A DNA stretch of 64,000 bases from Armatimonadetes bacterium DC (GTDB taxonomy: Bacteria > Armatimonadota > Fimbriimonadia > Fimbriimonadales > GBS-DC): the NCBI GenBank assembly GCA_001442985.1, contig LDYB01000019.1:124001-188000 (forward strand). Reading direction: 5' to 3'. The position numbers and the translations under genes are program-made. This document shows, piece by piece, positions 25,102 to 34,587 of this stretch (the first letter of the stretch is position 1; every line of letters begins with the position of its first letter). Below the pieces are notes generated by a model. That model worked only from the letters and a program-made list of their open reading frames with translations. It made no database searches and was not told the DNA's origin.

Positions 25102-26231
25102 TAATTGAGCCAGCCCAGACGCTCCACGATATTCACCAGCGAGAAGAGTGTCAGCACTTGCCCCAGATCCACACGACGGGTTTCGGGCACAAACACCACA
25201 TCCCCGTTCTGCACGAGTGGATTGCCCACCATATCGCCTCCCCGCAAAAAACGCTGATAGGGCACAGCAATCCGCCGAACGGTGCCGTTCTCCACTCGCA
25301 GGATGTAGACCCGCGAGGTGATGGCGCGTGAGGTGGGCCCGCCCGCAGAGGCGATTGCATCCGAAAGGGTGAAGGGCTTGCCTTCGGGGATGGGGTAGTA
25401 GCCGGGGCGCCCCACCTGCCCCACCACCGCCACCCGTGAGAGGTTGGTGGGCACAATCACCACATCCCCATCTTCCAGCACGGGGTTGTCGCGCGTTTCA
25501 CCAAGAATAATCAACCGATAGAGGTCAGCGGGGATAAGGGTACCACGACGGTCAATAAACGCCCGCTGGAGCGCGGCGTTCGCCGTCGCGCCGCCCGCAG
25601 TGGCAATCGCCTGCAAGACGGTAGAGCCAGCTTCAATATCATAAACGCCTGGCGTGTTCACTTCGCCTGCCACCGCAACGCGCACGGTGGGCTTTCGCTG
25701 AATGCTAATCTTATCGCCCGGCTGGAGTGTAAGATTCGCTTCGGGGTCGCCCCGATGATAAAGCGCCACAAGGTCAAGCGGGTAGGTCTCGCTGCCGCGA
25801 ATCAGCACCGCCTGCGCGCGTTCGGGCAGGATTTTCAAGCCTTCTGCGGCGGCGATGGCTTCAAACACGCGCCACCCCGGTTGAATGGGATACGCACCCG
25901 GCTTGCCCACCTGTCCCTCCACGAACACCAGCAACGGGCGCGCCTGCTTCAGCGACACCGAGACTTCGGGATTGCGCAGGCGCGTCGCCAGCCGCTCCCG
26001 AATCGCGGCGGCTACTTCTGCCAGCGTGCGCCCGCGCACCTCAATCTCGCCCACGCCGTGAAAAATCACCCGTCCACTGGGGGGCACAACATAGTCGTTG
26101 GAAAACTCTGGGTGGCGCAACACCACTACCGACAGCACATCGCCCATATCCAGCGTGTAGTCGTCAGATGGGGATTGCGCCCCTGCAAGCGCAAGCAGGA
26201 GTGCCACCCAAACTATGCTGAACACTCTCAT
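25101..26231 (-). CDS. Polysaccharide export protein, Wza-like with SLBB domains
   Basis: Outer-membrane polysaccharide exporters form the translocation pore. After a signal peptide (VFSIVWVALLLALAGAQ, no lipobox Cys) comes a Poly_export domain (YTLDMGDVLSVVVLRHPEFS). Three SLBB repeats follow: FVEGQVGKPGAYPIQPGW, VAGEVNTPGVYDIEAGST and VGQVGRPGYYPIPEGKPF. Three SLBB units make it longer than Wza. Partner of the Wzz/GumC-like gene, with which it overlaps by ATGA. Its presence suggests an outer membrane. Confidence 0.9.
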   Translation of the reverse strand: MRVFSIVWVALLLALAGAQSPSDDYTLDMGDVLSVVVLRHPEFSNDYVVPPSGRVIFHGVGEIEVRGRTLAEVAAAIRERLATRLRNPEVSVSLKQARPLLVFVEGQVGKPGAYPIQPGWRVFEAIAAAEGLKILPERAQAVLIRGSETYPLDLVALYHRGDPEANLTLQPGDKISIQRKPTVRVAVAGEVNTPGVYDIEAGSTVLQAIATAGGATANAALQRAFIDRRGTLIPADLYRLIILGETRDNPVLEDGDVVIVPTNLSRVAVVGQVGRPGYYPIPEGKPFTLSDAIASAGGPTSRAITSRVYILRVENGTVRRIAVPYQRFLRGGDMVGNPLVQNGDVVFVPETRRVDLGQVLTLFSLVNIVERLGWLN

Positions 26232-27994
26232 CCTATCCCCTCCGCGCGGATTAGAATCGCGCCCACAATCTGGCTCTGGGCGTGTTGCAAGCTGATTAGC
26301 GTCGCCTCATCAAATCGGTAGCCTCTGGGCACAATCAGCAGCAGCCGATCGGCGTCGGTCAGGGCGCTGTGGGCGGGGGTGCGTACCTGCAGGGCGCCGT
26401 TCATAGCAGGCGCGGGCAAGGTTTCGGTGGCTTCTGGGGCGGGGGCAGGCTCGTGGTTTGCCATCAGCTCCGCCACTTTCTGCGCCTGCGTGCCCAGGGG
26501 GAGCGCCATCACCCGGTGCCACTCAGTGCCGCCGCCCCACGCACGCAGGCTCCACCATACCAGTTGCAACTGTTCCTGGGAGGGAAGCGCGTCCCACTCT
26601 GCCAGCACGGGCACGCCCAGCAGACGCTCCAGGTCCCAGCGATTCTCCACACGGCGGTCGCGCAGTGCCGCGCCGAACGCCGCAAAAAGCCCCAGCATCA
26701 ACCCCAGCGCGGCGCCCAAACCGAGCGATAGCACGGGACGCGGCGCGCTGGCGCGTTCGGGCGGTGTGGCAGGCTCCAGCAAGATGGGAGAAATCTTGCC
26801 CACCAGTTGCTGCGCGCGCGCGTTCTCATAAGCTTTAATCTTTTCTGTCCAGAGCGTGATGCCCGCTTCATACTGGCGGCGAAGTATGGCATACTCCGCC
26901 AGCAGGTCAGGCGCTTGCTGGAGTTTGCGCTCCATCTCCGACTGGCGCGTGCGCAGGTAGCCCAGCGTCGCCTCCAGCGCGTTGCGCTCCACTTCCGCTT
27001 TCCAGAGCGCTTCCAGAATGCCCTGATAAATCGGATTCACGGTTTCCTGCTTGCTGAGTGTCACAAACTGCTGATTGAGAGCATTCGCGATCAGTTTTTC
27101 ACGCTCCTGCCGCGCCTGCTGGAGCTGGGCTTCTACGGTCTGCACTTCGGGCGCGCTGGGCAGGTACTCCTCCAGCAGGGCGCGTTTCTGGATTTCCAGC
27201 TCGGCAATCTTCGTGTTGAGTTGTTGCACTTCGGGGGGAATGGCGAGATTCCGTGCGGCTTCATAGTAGACGGGCTGTTTTTTGAGCTCCGCACGCAAAT
27301 CGGCTATCTGGCGCGTGAGCGCCTGCACCTTGCCCTGTTGATCCAGCACCTGCATCTGCAGGTCGGCATACTTTTCCAGGGCTTTTGCTATCTCCTGGTC
27401 GGGCGCGACCAGCCGCTTCTGTTTGAGGAAGGCGGTCATTTTCTGGCTGAGCGTGTTGAGTTTCTCTTCCTGCTGTTGCAGCTCGCGTTCCAGTTTCTGC
27501 ACCAGCGTGGAGGGGTTCGTGTCATAAAACTGGCGCACATAGGCGAGGTACTGCTGAACCCAGAGGTTGGTCAGCTGGGCGGATTTCTCGGCGGTTTCGT
27601 CGGCGGCGTAGGCGCTGATGATGGGGGTGTTGCGCACCTGAGAGGCACGGAACCGCTTCTCAAACTCTTGAAACGGCTCGTCAGGAGCGTACTGCTGGCG
27701 AATCTGTTCCAGCAGCGGGCGCGAGAGCAGAATCTCTATCTGTGTGTTCACATCGGGGTTGCCCCCGCCAATCAGCGTCGCGAGTCCGCCCAGCGAGGCG
27801 ACCATGCCCGCAGGCGACTCCACCAGAATCTTCGCCTGCGCCTCATAGCGCGGGGGAGTGAACAAAATCACTGCCACGCCCAGCACCACGCCCAGCACAA
27901 AACCGCCTGCAATCCAGCGAAGCTGGCGCTTCAAAGCCTGCCAGAGCCACGGCAGGGCAATCGTATCGTCCGTGTAAGCTTGTGCCTCCCGCAT
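26228..27994 (-). CDS. Wzz/GumC-type polysaccharide co-polymerase with a degenerate kinase-like C-terminus
   Basis: The 588-residue inner-membrane protein has helix 1 (IAGGFVLGVVLGVAVILF, about residue 30), a long periplasmic coiled coil (about 130-400) and helix 2 (PVLSLGLGAALGLMLGLFAAF, about 425). After helix 2 the sequence follows the BY-kinase layout: LERLLGVPVLAEWD, ALPLGTQAQKVAEL, and ADRLLLIVPRGYRFDEATL, then QIVGAILIRAEG. It has no Walker A, Walker B or Tyr cluster, so it cannot be an active kinase as written. It probably sets chain length with the exporter next to it. A TATCCT -10 (minus strand) lies about 12 nt before the ATG. Confidence 0.87.
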   Translation of the reverse strand: MREAQAYTDDTIALPWLWQALKRQLRWIAGGFVLGVVLGVAVILFTPPRYEAQAKILVESPAGMVASLGGLATLIGGGNPDVNTQIEILLSRPLLEQIRQQYAPDEPFQEFEKRFRASQVRNTPIISAYAADETAEKSAQLTNLWVQQYLAYVRQFYDTNPSTLVQKLERELQQQEEKLNTLSQKMTAFLKQKRLVAPDQEIAKALEKYADLQMQVLDQQGKVQALTRQIADLRAELKKQPVYYEAARNLAIPPEVQQLNTKIAELEIQKRALLEEYLPSAPEVQTVEAQLQQARQEREKLIANALNQQFVTLSKQETVNPIYQGILEALWKAEVERNALEATLGYLRTRQSEMERKLQQAPDLLAEYAILRRQYEAGITLWTEKIKAYENARAQQLVGKISPILLEPATPPERASAPRPVLSLGLGAALGLMLGLFAAFGAALRDRRVENRWDLERLLGVPVLAEWDALPSQEQLQLVWWSLRAWGGGTEWHRVMALPLGTQAQKVAELMANHEPAPAPEATETLPAPAMNGALQVRTPAHSALTDADRLLLIVPRGYRFDEATLISLQHAQSQIVGAILIRAEGIG

Positions 27995-28017
27995 AAATAC
28001 GGGTTAAGGATACCCGA

Positions 28018-29142
28018 TTAGCCGAACGCCTGCTTGAGAATCTGCGCAATCCGCTGCGACGCCTTACCGTCGCCGTAGGGGTTGACCGCCTGCGCCATCT
28101 GCTGATAGGCTTCGGGGTCAGTCAGCAGGCGGAGTGATTCAGTGTAGATAACCTCCGTTTCGGTACCGACCAGTTTCGCCGTGCCCGCTTCCACGCCTTC
28201 GGAGCGCTCGGTGGTATGGCGAAGCACCAGAATCGGCTTGCCGAACGCAGGCGCCTCTTCCTGCACGCCGCCTGAGTCGGTGAGAATCAGCGTCGCTTTG
28301 CGCATGGCATGCACGAACTCGTCATAATCCAGCGGTTCGGTCAGCAGGGCGCGCGGGTGGTTGCCCAGCACGCTCTGGAGCGCCTCGCGCACAAGGGGGT
28401 TGCGGTGCATCGGCGCCAGCAGCACGAGGTCGTCCAGCTGTTCCAGCAGTTTGCGGGCGGCGCGGGCAATTGCTCGCATCGGCTCGCCCCAGTTCTCGCG
28501 GCGGTGCGTGGTGAGCAATATCACGCGCCCCGTATGACTCAGCGCCCGCTGAAGCTCAGGGTTGCGCGGCATCACCGGCTGCTGCGCCACCCACAGCACG
28601 GCGTCAATCCCCGTGTTGCCCGTTACCCAGATGTGTTCGGGCGGGATATACTCCTGAATCAGGTTCTGACGGGCGCGTTCGGTCGGCGCGAAATGGAATC
28701 GGGCAATCGGCGCGGTCAGGCGGCGGTTCATCTCTTCAGGGAAGGGGTGATAGAGGTCGTAAGTGCGTAAGCCCGCCTCCACATGTCCGAAAGGGGTTTT
28801 ATGATAGAAAGCGCACAGCGCCGCGACAAAGGTAGTGGTCGTATCGCCCTGCGCCAGCACCACATCCACAGGGTGCGCCCGCATCACCCGATCCAGCCCC
28901 TCCAGCGTGCGCAGGGTAATCTCGGTCAGCGTCTGGTGGGGCGTCATGATATTCAGGTCTTCGTCGGGCGTCAGGGCGAACAGGCGCAGCACCTGATCCA
29001 GCATCTCGCGGTGTTGCCCCGTTGCCACAAGGCGCACGCTGAAAGCGGGGTCTTCACGCAGGGTGCGCACCACAGGCGCCATCTTAATCGCATCGGGGCG
29101 CGTGCCACATACCGCCATCACTCGAATCGGAGCGTGTCTCAT
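28018..29142 (-). CDS. wecB: UDP-N-acetylglucosamine 2-epimerase (non-hydrolysing)
   Basis: The enzyme converts UDP-GlcNAc to UDP-ManNAc for surface polysaccharides. The N-terminal block RVMAVCGTRPDAIKMAPVV, the GHVEAGLRT-type motif (HVEAGLRTYDLYHPFPEE), TTHRRENWG and TDSGGVQEEAPAFGKPI are all diagnostic. The ATG at 29142 overlaps the upstream protease stop as ATGA and was preferred over a longer in-frame start. It is downstream of the protease and upstream of the export pair, so the cluster makes and exports a polysaccharide. Confidence 0.95.
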   Translation of the reverse strand: MRHAPIRVMAVCGTRPDAIKMAPVVRTLREDPAFSVRLVATGQHREMLDQVLRLFALTPDEDLNIMTPHQTLTEITLRTLEGLDRVMRAHPVDVVLAQGDTTTTFVAALCAFYHKTPFGHVEAGLRTYDLYHPFPEEMNRRLTAPIARFHFAPTERARQNLIQEYIPPEHIWVTGNTGIDAVLWVAQQPVMPRNPELQRALSHTGRVILLTTHRRENWGEPMRAIARAARKLLEQLDDLVLLAPMHRNPLVREALQSVLGNHPRALLTEPLDYDEFVHAMRKATLILTDSGGVQEEAPAFGKPILVLRHTTERSEGVEAGTAKLVGTETEVIYTESLRLLTDPEAYQQMAQAVNPYGDGKASQRIAQILKQAFG

Positions 29143-29798
29143 GCCAGAAGCCACTTCAGAAGGGTGTCGCGGACGGGCGCCAGTACCCACGCAATCGGGC
29201 GTACCGCCCCGTTCGTCACCACAGGCACAATCACCAGCGCTGCCATCAGCAGAATCGGTCCGTAGGTCAACTGCCAGCGCCAGTAGGCGCGGTCAAACAC
29301 ATCGGGCAGGAACCCCGACAGCACTTTGGAGCCGTCCAGCGGGTGTATCGGGAGCATGTTGAACACTGCCAGCCCCACATTCGTAATCACCATATAAAGC
29401 GCAAATAACAGAAAGATATTGTTGAAGAGACTCTCTGGGTCTGGAATCGGCGCCAACCGCAGGATAAGCGCGAATAGCACCGCCAGCAAAATGTTAGAGA
29501 GCGGACCTACAAAAGCGCACAGCACCCAGTCGCGGCGCGGGTTCCGAAAGTAGCCGGGGTTGACCTCCACGGGCTTGCCCCAGCCAAACCCAAAGCCAGA
29601 AAGCGCCACCATGATAATCAGCAGCGTGCCCAGCGGGTCTAAGTGCGCAATCGGGTTGAGCGTCACGCGCCCCTGACGGCGAGGTGTTGGGTCGCCCGCC
29701 CAGTCGGCATACTTCGCGTGGGCGAACTCATGCACCGTCAGGCTCAACAACACCGCCATCAGCCACAGCACGACATCGATAATGTATCCGAGATCCAT
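29139..29798 (-). CDS. Site-2 protease family zinc metalloprotease (M50, rhomboid-free type)
   Basis: An integral-membrane metalloprotease of 219 residues with SLTVHEFAHAKYADWAGD (HExxH, residues about 23-27) and a second zinc site NMLPIHPLDGSKVL. About five to six membrane helices. It is the short family without a PDZ domain, whose substrates are unknown. TATACT (minus strand, 29813-29808) lies 9 nt before the ATG with no ribosome site, so the transcript is probably near-leaderless. The stop overlaps the wecB start. Confidence 0.9.
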   Translation of the reverse strand: MDLGYIIDVVLWLMAVLLSLTVHEFAHAKYADWAGDPTPRRQGRVTLNPIAHLDPLGTLLIIMVALSGFGFGWGKPVEVNPGYFRNPRRDWVLCAFVGPLSNILLAVLFALILRLAPIPDPESLFNNIFLLFALYMVITNVGLAVFNMLPIHPLDGSKVLSGFLPDVFDRAYWRWQLTYGPILLMAALVIVPVVTNGAVRPIAWVLAPVRDTLLKWLLA

Positions 29799-29855
29799 CG
29801 GGCAAAGAGTATACCTTCTTCAGGGGTGGCGCGATATTCTCGCAAACAGGGGCGG

Positions 29856-29861
29856 TATAAT
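29856..29861 (+). promoter_or_regulatory. -10 element ahead of a small ORF
   Basis: TATAAT 22 nt upstream of the ATG at 29884, which also has AGAGGTG at proper spacing. No clear -35 hexamer. It suggests that the small frame downstream is transcribed. Confidence 0.45.
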
Positions 29862-29883
29862 CTCGTGTATAGAGGTGAAACCT

Positions 29884-30069
29884 ATGCGAGAGATTACTCA
29901 AATTATGAGGGCAGAGAAGTTCACGGGATTCTGCAGTGGGGCGCCCATGCCTCTGAAGGGACAAAAAAGAATCGCGAACGCGCCATTCGCCTGCGTGGAA
30001 AATATCGGCTTCAGTGGACAGATTACTCTCAAATTGGTCCGGGACATCAGTTCCGTGTGCTGGTGGTGA
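29884..30069 (+). CDS. Small ORF of uncertain reality, 61 residues
   Basis: The frame begins MREITQIMRAEKF with a good AGAGGTG ribosome site 6 nt upstream and a TATAAT further up. A second frame (29865-30107) looks more protein-like in its later part, ending HQFRVLVVKVTPEALAGSSG. The two may be parts of one gene with a frameshift. No family recognised. It lies between the divergent protease gene and the convergent sbcC gene. Confidence 0.3.
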   Translation: MREITQIMRAEKFTGFCSGAPMPLKGQKRIANAPFACVENIGFSGQITLKLVRDISSVCWW

Positions 30070-30116
30070 AGGTAACGCCCGAAGCGCTGGCTGGTAGCTC
30101 AGGGTAGGGGAGCGCC

Positions 30117-32954
30117 TCACCCCTCAAAAAGCGTCGGCGCGGGCTGGGATGTTTCGGAGAGGGGGGCAACCGTCTCTATCGGGGCGGCTCCGTCCAGCTT
30201 CTCGAACACCTGACTGGTGCGGGTGCGTTCATCCCGTACCACATACAGGCACCGCTCCGCCGACTCGTTGATGTCTTCAATATGGGAAATCACTAAAATT
30301 TGCTCAAACCAGTCGCGCAGGGTGTTGAGCAGGTTCAGCACACTGGCGCGGCGTTCGGTGTCCAGCGAGCCGAACACCTCGTCTAAAATCAGCAGCGAGA
30401 GGGGTTGCCCCGCGCGTTCGGTAATTAGCCGCGCCAGTGCCAGCCGCAGGCTGAGGTTCACCACATCCTCCTCGCCGCCCGAAATCACCGTCTTGCGAAT
30501 GCCGTCGTCTATCAGGTAGAACCGAAACTGTTCGTCAATCTCAATCTGGCTGTAGCGTCCGTTGGTGAGCGAGGCGAGGAACTCGCTGGCGTAGCCTGCA
30601 AGCATAGGGCGCAGGCGAGTGTTAAGTTCCTTCTGGAAGTCCTGCATGGCGGTGCGCAGGGTGCGATAGAAGGCGGCTTCGCGTTGTTTCTGTTCCAGCT
30701 GGCGTTTGCGGGTGCGTGCCTGCTCAATCTGCTGGTGCAGGTTCTCAATCAGGCGCTGGAGGGCGTCAGCCTGGGAAAGGTGTTCGTGGCGCTGGCGTTC
30801 GAGCGCCTCGCGCTGGCTCCGCGCCTGCTGATAGGCTGCTTCGGCGTGCTGATAGTCTTCCTCTGAATAGTTCAGCGCGCGCAGTTGGGTTTCTACCTGC
30901 TGGAGTTGCTGGGCGTTCTCTTCTTTGCGGGCGCGGAGGGTGGCAATCTGCTCTTTGAGGGGGTCGTAGTCTTTCAGCAGGGTGTGGAGCTGGAGCGCCT
31001 CTTCGTACACAGGCTGGAGCTGTTGGAGTTCGTTGCGGACTTCCTCGTGGCGCTGGGGGTCATAGCCTGTGGGCAGGCTTTCAAGTTGCTGGCTGAGGCG
31101 GGCGATCTCGCGCGTGCGCTGGCTGATTTCGCGCTCTATCTGGGGCAGGCGTTTCAGCTCGCCCTCCAGTTGTTGCGCCTGGCTCTGGACAGGTTTGAGC
31201 GACTCAATTTGTTGCAACAGCGCTTGCTCTTCCTGGGGGTCGTAGGTGGGGATGTCCTGGAGTTCCGCCTCTCTTTGCTGGCGCAGGGTTTCCAGTTCTT
31301 TCAGCCGTTGCAGCTCCTGCTTCAGGTGGTGCGCCTGCTGTTTGAGTTGCGCCAGTTTCTGGTTCTCGGCGTCCCACTTTTGCTGGAGTTGCTGGAGTTC
31401 GTTTTGGGCACGAATGAGTTCACTGGGTTCTTTGGCGAGTTTTTGAACTTGCTGGCGTTGCTGGGCGCACTCGCGCTCGGCGTTCTCCAGTTCCTGGCGC
31501 ACATGCTGGAGGACTTCTTCATAGGCGTCGCCGAGCGGTTGCCCGCAGGTGGGGCACTCGGTCGCTTCGCCGAGCGATTCGAGTTGTTCGAGCCGTTGCA
31601 GGAGCTGGTCGCGCGTGAGTTCCGCGGCGTGCAGGGCAGCCTGCGCCTCGGCGCGCGCCGCGTGCCAGTGCTCACGAATCTGGTGGAGAGCGTTCTCCTT
31701 TGCTTCGCGCTCCTTGCGAATCTGGCGCAGGGCTGACTCTTGCTGCTCAATCTGGCTCTGGAGCTGAGCGTGCTGGGTCTCCTGCGCTTTGAGCTGGTCT
31801 ATCTGCTGGTCAAGGTGCTGGATTTCGGTTTCGAGTTGGGCGCGTTTCTGGGCTTGCTGGGCGCGCTGGCGCACTTCGCGCAGCTTCACTTCCGCCTGCT
31901 TCAGTTCGTTCAGCGGGGATTGAAGCGATTCGAGTTGCGCCCGTTTCTGGAGCAGTTCGTCTTGCTGTTGCTGGAGCGCCTCGAGCTGTTGTTCCAGGCT
32001 CTGCCGCTGGGCAGTGAGTTGGACGCGCTGGTGTTCATACTGAGCAAGTTCGTCCAGAGTGCGCAGTTGTTTTACCAGTTCCCTGTAGCGCTCGGCTTGC
32101 GGCTTGAGTTCCGTGAGGCGTTTTTTTGCCTCCTGCATCTCCTGCCAGCGCTGTCGGAGGTGCTGTTCCTGCTCAGCGAGGTTCGCCTGATCGCGCTCCA
32201 GCAGTGCCTTTTGTTGCAGCAGGCTCTGATAGGTTTGCCGTCGCGCCTGCTGGGTTTCGAGCTGGAGCTGAGCGTGGGCTTCCGCCTGCCGCGCCTGTTC
32301 CAGCTGGGCATCCAGTTGCTGAAGTGCGTGCTGGTGGTGCTGGAGTTCCTGCTGGGCGTGTTCGGCTTGCGCTTCGAGGGCGGTGGTGTCGCCGATGCCT
32401 TGCATCAGTCCGCTCACTTCGGCGTCGAGGGCGCGGGTGCGCTGGGTGAGGTTGTCCAGCACAGTGCGGATGCGCTCATAGCCGAGCATGCGGCTGATTT
32501 CCTCGCGCCGTTTTTCGGGTGCGTAGCTCATAAACTCCAGCTCTTTCTGGCGGGCGCAGAAGCTGGTCTGGAACTGGAGCAGGTTCATGCCCAGCAGTTT
32601 AGGCACGGCGTCGTTCACGCTGGAGGTGCCGCGGGCAAGGGGCGTCCAGCCGTTCTGGGTGTGATGGGCAAGCATGGCGTCTTTGAGGGTACGGCTAACC
32701 TGATAGCGTCGCCCGCCGAGTTCGAACTCCAGCACGACACGCACCTGACTGCCGCCCTGCGACCAGAGGAACCGCACGGTGTCGGTGCCTTCGCGCAGGG
32801 CGCGTGCGCCATAAAGCGCCCAGAGGATGGCTTCCAGCAGCGTGCTTTTACCCGCGCCGTTCGCACCGACTATCGCCGTGATGCCCGTGCTGAACTGGAT
32901 CTGCGCTTTCGCATACTGACGGAAGTTCTCCAGCTCCAGGGCAATCAGGCGCAT
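30117..32954 (-). CDS. sbcC: SbcC/Rad50-type ATPase of the Mre11 complex
   Basis: The N-terminal ATPase lobe has Walker A GANGAGKST (residues 30-38). The signature VISGGEEDVVNLSLRLALA and Walker B LLILDEVFGSLD lie at the C-terminus. Between them are about 600 residues of Gln- and Leu-rich coiled coil with the zinc-hook motif CPTCGQPL near residue 467. The 945 residues are typical. It works with SbcD to cut hairpins and break ends; no sbcD is in the window. The coding strand is very Gln-rich, which creates long antisense frames. It starts 3 nt after the secreted hypothetical gene ends. Confidence 0.94.
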   Translation of the reverse strand: MRLIALELENFRQYAKAQIQFSTGITAIVGANGAGKSTLLEAILWALYGARALREGTDTVRFLWSQGGSQVRVVLEFELGGRRYQVSRTLKDAMLAHHTQNGWTPLARGTSSVNDAVPKLLGMNLLQFQTSFCARQKELEFMSYAPEKRREEISRMLGYERIRTVLDNLTQRTRALDAEVSGLMQGIGDTTALEAQAEHAQQELQHHQHALQQLDAQLEQARQAEAHAQLQLETQQARRQTYQSLLQQKALLERDQANLAEQEQHLRQRWQEMQEAKKRLTELKPQAERYRELVKQLRTLDELAQYEHQRVQLTAQRQSLEQQLEALQQQQDELLQKRAQLESLQSPLNELKQAEVKLREVRQRAQQAQKRAQLETEIQHLDQQIDQLKAQETQHAQLQSQIEQQESALRQIRKEREAKENALHQIREHWHAARAEAQAALHAAELTRDQLLQRLEQLESLGEATECPTCGQPLGDAYEEVLQHVRQELENAERECAQQRQQVQKLAKEPSELIRAQNELQQLQQKWDAENQKLAQLKQQAHHLKQELQRLKELETLRQQREAELQDIPTYDPQEEQALLQQIESLKPVQSQAQQLEGELKRLPQIEREISQRTREIARLSQQLESLPTGYDPQRHEEVRNELQQLQPVYEEALQLHTLLKDYDPLKEQIATLRARKEENAQQLQQVETQLRALNYSEEDYQHAEAAYQQARSQREALERQRHEHLSQADALQRLIENLHQQIEQARTRKRQLEQKQREAAFYRTLRTAMQDFQKELNTRLRPMLAGYASEFLASLTNGRYSQIEIDEQFRFYLIDDGIRKTVISGGEEDVVNLSLRLALARLITERAGQPLSLLILDEVFGSLDTERRASVLNLLNTLRDWFEQILVISHIEDINESAERCLYVVRDERTRTSQVFEKLDGAAPIETVAPLSETSQPAPTLFEG

Positions 32955-32957
32955 CGC

Positions 32958-33584
32958 TTAGCGAGACTTAACCTTGGGAACCGGGGCGACATCGGTGTCT
33001 TCTGTCACCCATTTCGGTTCAGGCACCAGCACGGTCTGGGTGGCTTGCGGATAGAGAGTAATCTCTTTGCCGCTGTTGTTGCCTTTACCGACACCGCTGA
33101 GGTTGAATGCCGCGTTCCCCCGGAACTGAATGGTGGCGACACGGAAGTTGCCGCGCAGGGCGTCGTACTTGCCCTTCAGCGTGAGCGTGCCGTTGCCGTA
33201 ATAAATCTTGATGCGCCCACGCCACTGAGGCGGAATTTGGACCCCGCGCGGGAGTTGCTCTTGCAGGGTGAACCCGCTGACGGAATAGCTCCCTTGCAGG
33301 TCTGAGAGCAAAAACATCCCCTTGCCCTTGAGCGTGAGCGTGCCCTCACCGCGCGAGAAGAAGCCCATATACTGCCCCTCCACCGAGAGCGTGCCTTCTT
33401 TCGGGGCGCTCGGCTTTTGGGCATTTTGCTGGGTGTTTTGAGGCTGGGCGTTCTGATTCTGCTCCTGCGCAGATTGTTGAGGGAGGGGCGTGGTGGGCGC
33501 CAGTTGAGGCTTGCTCTCATTCTGTGCCACTGCCCACACACCCAGAATCACCAGACAGAGACCGATAATAGCGAGTTTTCGCAT
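32958..33584 (-). CDS. Secreted hypothetical protein with Gln/Asn/Pro-rich linker
   Basis: A signal peptide (KLAIIGLCLVILGVWAVAQ) is followed by a low-complexity linker rich in Gln, Asn and Pro (about residues 22-62). Then comes a beta-rich domain of about 145 residues with repeated LTLKGK strands (TLTLKGKGMFLL, TLTLKGKYDALR). No family recognised. TATCCT (minus strand, 33597-33592) lies 7 nt before the ATG, suggesting a leaderless transcript. It is co-directional with sbcC, 3 nt apart, although no functional link is obvious. Confidence 0.65.
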   Translation of the reverse strand: MRKLAIIGLCLVILGVWAVAQNESKPQLAPTTPLPQQSAQEQNQNAQPQNTQQNAQKPSAPKEGTLSVEGQYMGFFSRGEGTLTLKGKGMFLLSDLQGSYSVSGFTLQEQLPRGVQIPPQWRGRIKIYYGNGTLTLKGKYDALRGNFRVATIQFRGNAAFNLSGVGKGNNSGKEITLYPQATQTVLVPEPKWVTEDTDVAPVPKVKSR

Positions 33585-33603
33585 GGCTTAAAGGATACCT
33601 CCT

Positions 33604-34539
33604 TCAGTGCAGGATTCTGGCGAGCCAGCGTTCGGCGTCGAGCGCCGCCATACAACCTGTACCCGCCGCCGTAACCGCCTGACGATAGACCTTATCCATC
33701 ACATCGCCGCAGGCGAACACGCCCTCCACATTCGTACAAGTTCCGTTGCGGGTAATCAGGTAGCCCTGCTCATCCATCTCCAGAATACCCTTGAAAATCT
33801 GCGTGTTGGGGGTGTGCCCGATGGCAATGAACACGCCGTCGATAGGGAAATCGTACTCCTCGTCGGTTTTAAGGTTATGCAAGCGCACCCCAACGACTTT
33901 GCCCAGTTCGGGGTCGTAAATATCTTTGACGACGGTACTCCAGATGAACTCGATTTTGGGGTTGCGGAAGGCGCGCTCCTGCATAATCTTGGAAGCACGC
34001 AGTTCGTCACGCCGATGCACCACATAGACCTTCTCGCAGTGATTGGTGAGGTAGAGCGCCTCCTCCATCGCGGTATCGCCCCCGCCGACCACAATCACCT
34101 TCTTGCCACGGAAGAAGAAGCCATCGCAGGTGGCGCATGCCGAGACCCCGCGCCCCTGCAGCTTCTGTTCCGACTCCAGCCCCAGCCATTTGGCGGAAGC
34201 GCCTGTCGCTATAATCACCGCGTGCGCCCGATATTCCTGACCCGAATCGCTCCAGAGGCGGAAGGGGCGCTCTGAAAAATCTACGCGCACAATGGTCTCA
34301 TACACAATCCGCGTGCCGAACCGCTCCGCCTGACGACGGAACAGATCCATCAACTCGGGTCCCTGAATGCCTTCGGGGAAGCCGGGGTAGTTTTCCACAT
34401 CCGTGGTAATCATCAGCTGCCCGCCCGGTTGAATACCAGCAAACAGAAGGGGTTCCAGATTCGCGCGGGCGGCATAAATCGCGGCGGTGTAGCCTGCAGG
34501 TCCCGAACCGATAATCACCAGCTTCTCGATGCCTTCCAT
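33604..34539 (-). CDS. trxB: Thioredoxin-disulfide reductase
   Basis: The 311-residue flavoprotein has the FAD motif [18 protein letters not shown], the redox CATCDG active site ([11 protein letters not shown]), the NADPH motif [15 protein letters not shown] and the C-terminal [13 protein letters not shown]. It transfers electrons from NADPH to thioredoxins such as those encoded at 5.3 and 59.8 kb. ATG at 34539 was chosen from homologues; the frame runs further upstream across the divergent promoter. TACAAT (minus strand, 34555-34550) lies 10 nt before the ATG and no ribosome site is seen. Confidence 0.96.
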   Translation of the reverse strand: MEGIEKLVIIGSGPAGYTAAIYAARANLEPLLFAGIQPGGQLMITTDVENYPGFPEGIQGPELMDLFRRQAERFGTRIVYETIVRVDFSERPFRLWSDSGQEYRAHAVIIATGASAKWLGLESEQKLQGRGVSACATCDGFFFRGKKVIVVGGGDTAMEEALYLTNHCEKVYVVHRRDELRASKIMQERAFRNPKIEFIWSTVVKDIYDPELGKVVGVRLHNLKTDEEYDFPIDGVFIAIGHTPNTQIFKGILEMDEQGYLITRNGTCTNVEGVFACGDVMDKVYRQAVTAAGTGCMAALDAERWLARILH

Positions 34540-34575
34540 AGGTGGATAGATTGTACCCCAAGCGCGGGAATGGGA

Positions 34576-34581
34576 TATAAT
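34576..34581 (+). promoter_or_regulatory. -10 element of the M1 aminopeptidase gene, leaderless
   Basis: TATAAT followed by AAAGCC and then the ATG. The transcription start should fall on or next to the A of the start codon, so the message would have no leader. The divergent trxB -10 is 21 bp away. Confidence 0.65.
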
Positions 34582-34587
34582 AAAGCC

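Noticed and set aside
26807-28021. 404-codon open frame on the plus strand
   Set aside because: Antisense to the co-polymerase coiled coil.
31740-33305. 521-codon open frame on the plus strand, Leu-rich
   Set aside because: It is the antisense of the Gln-rich sbcC coiled coil (CAG/CTG bias), not a membrane protein.
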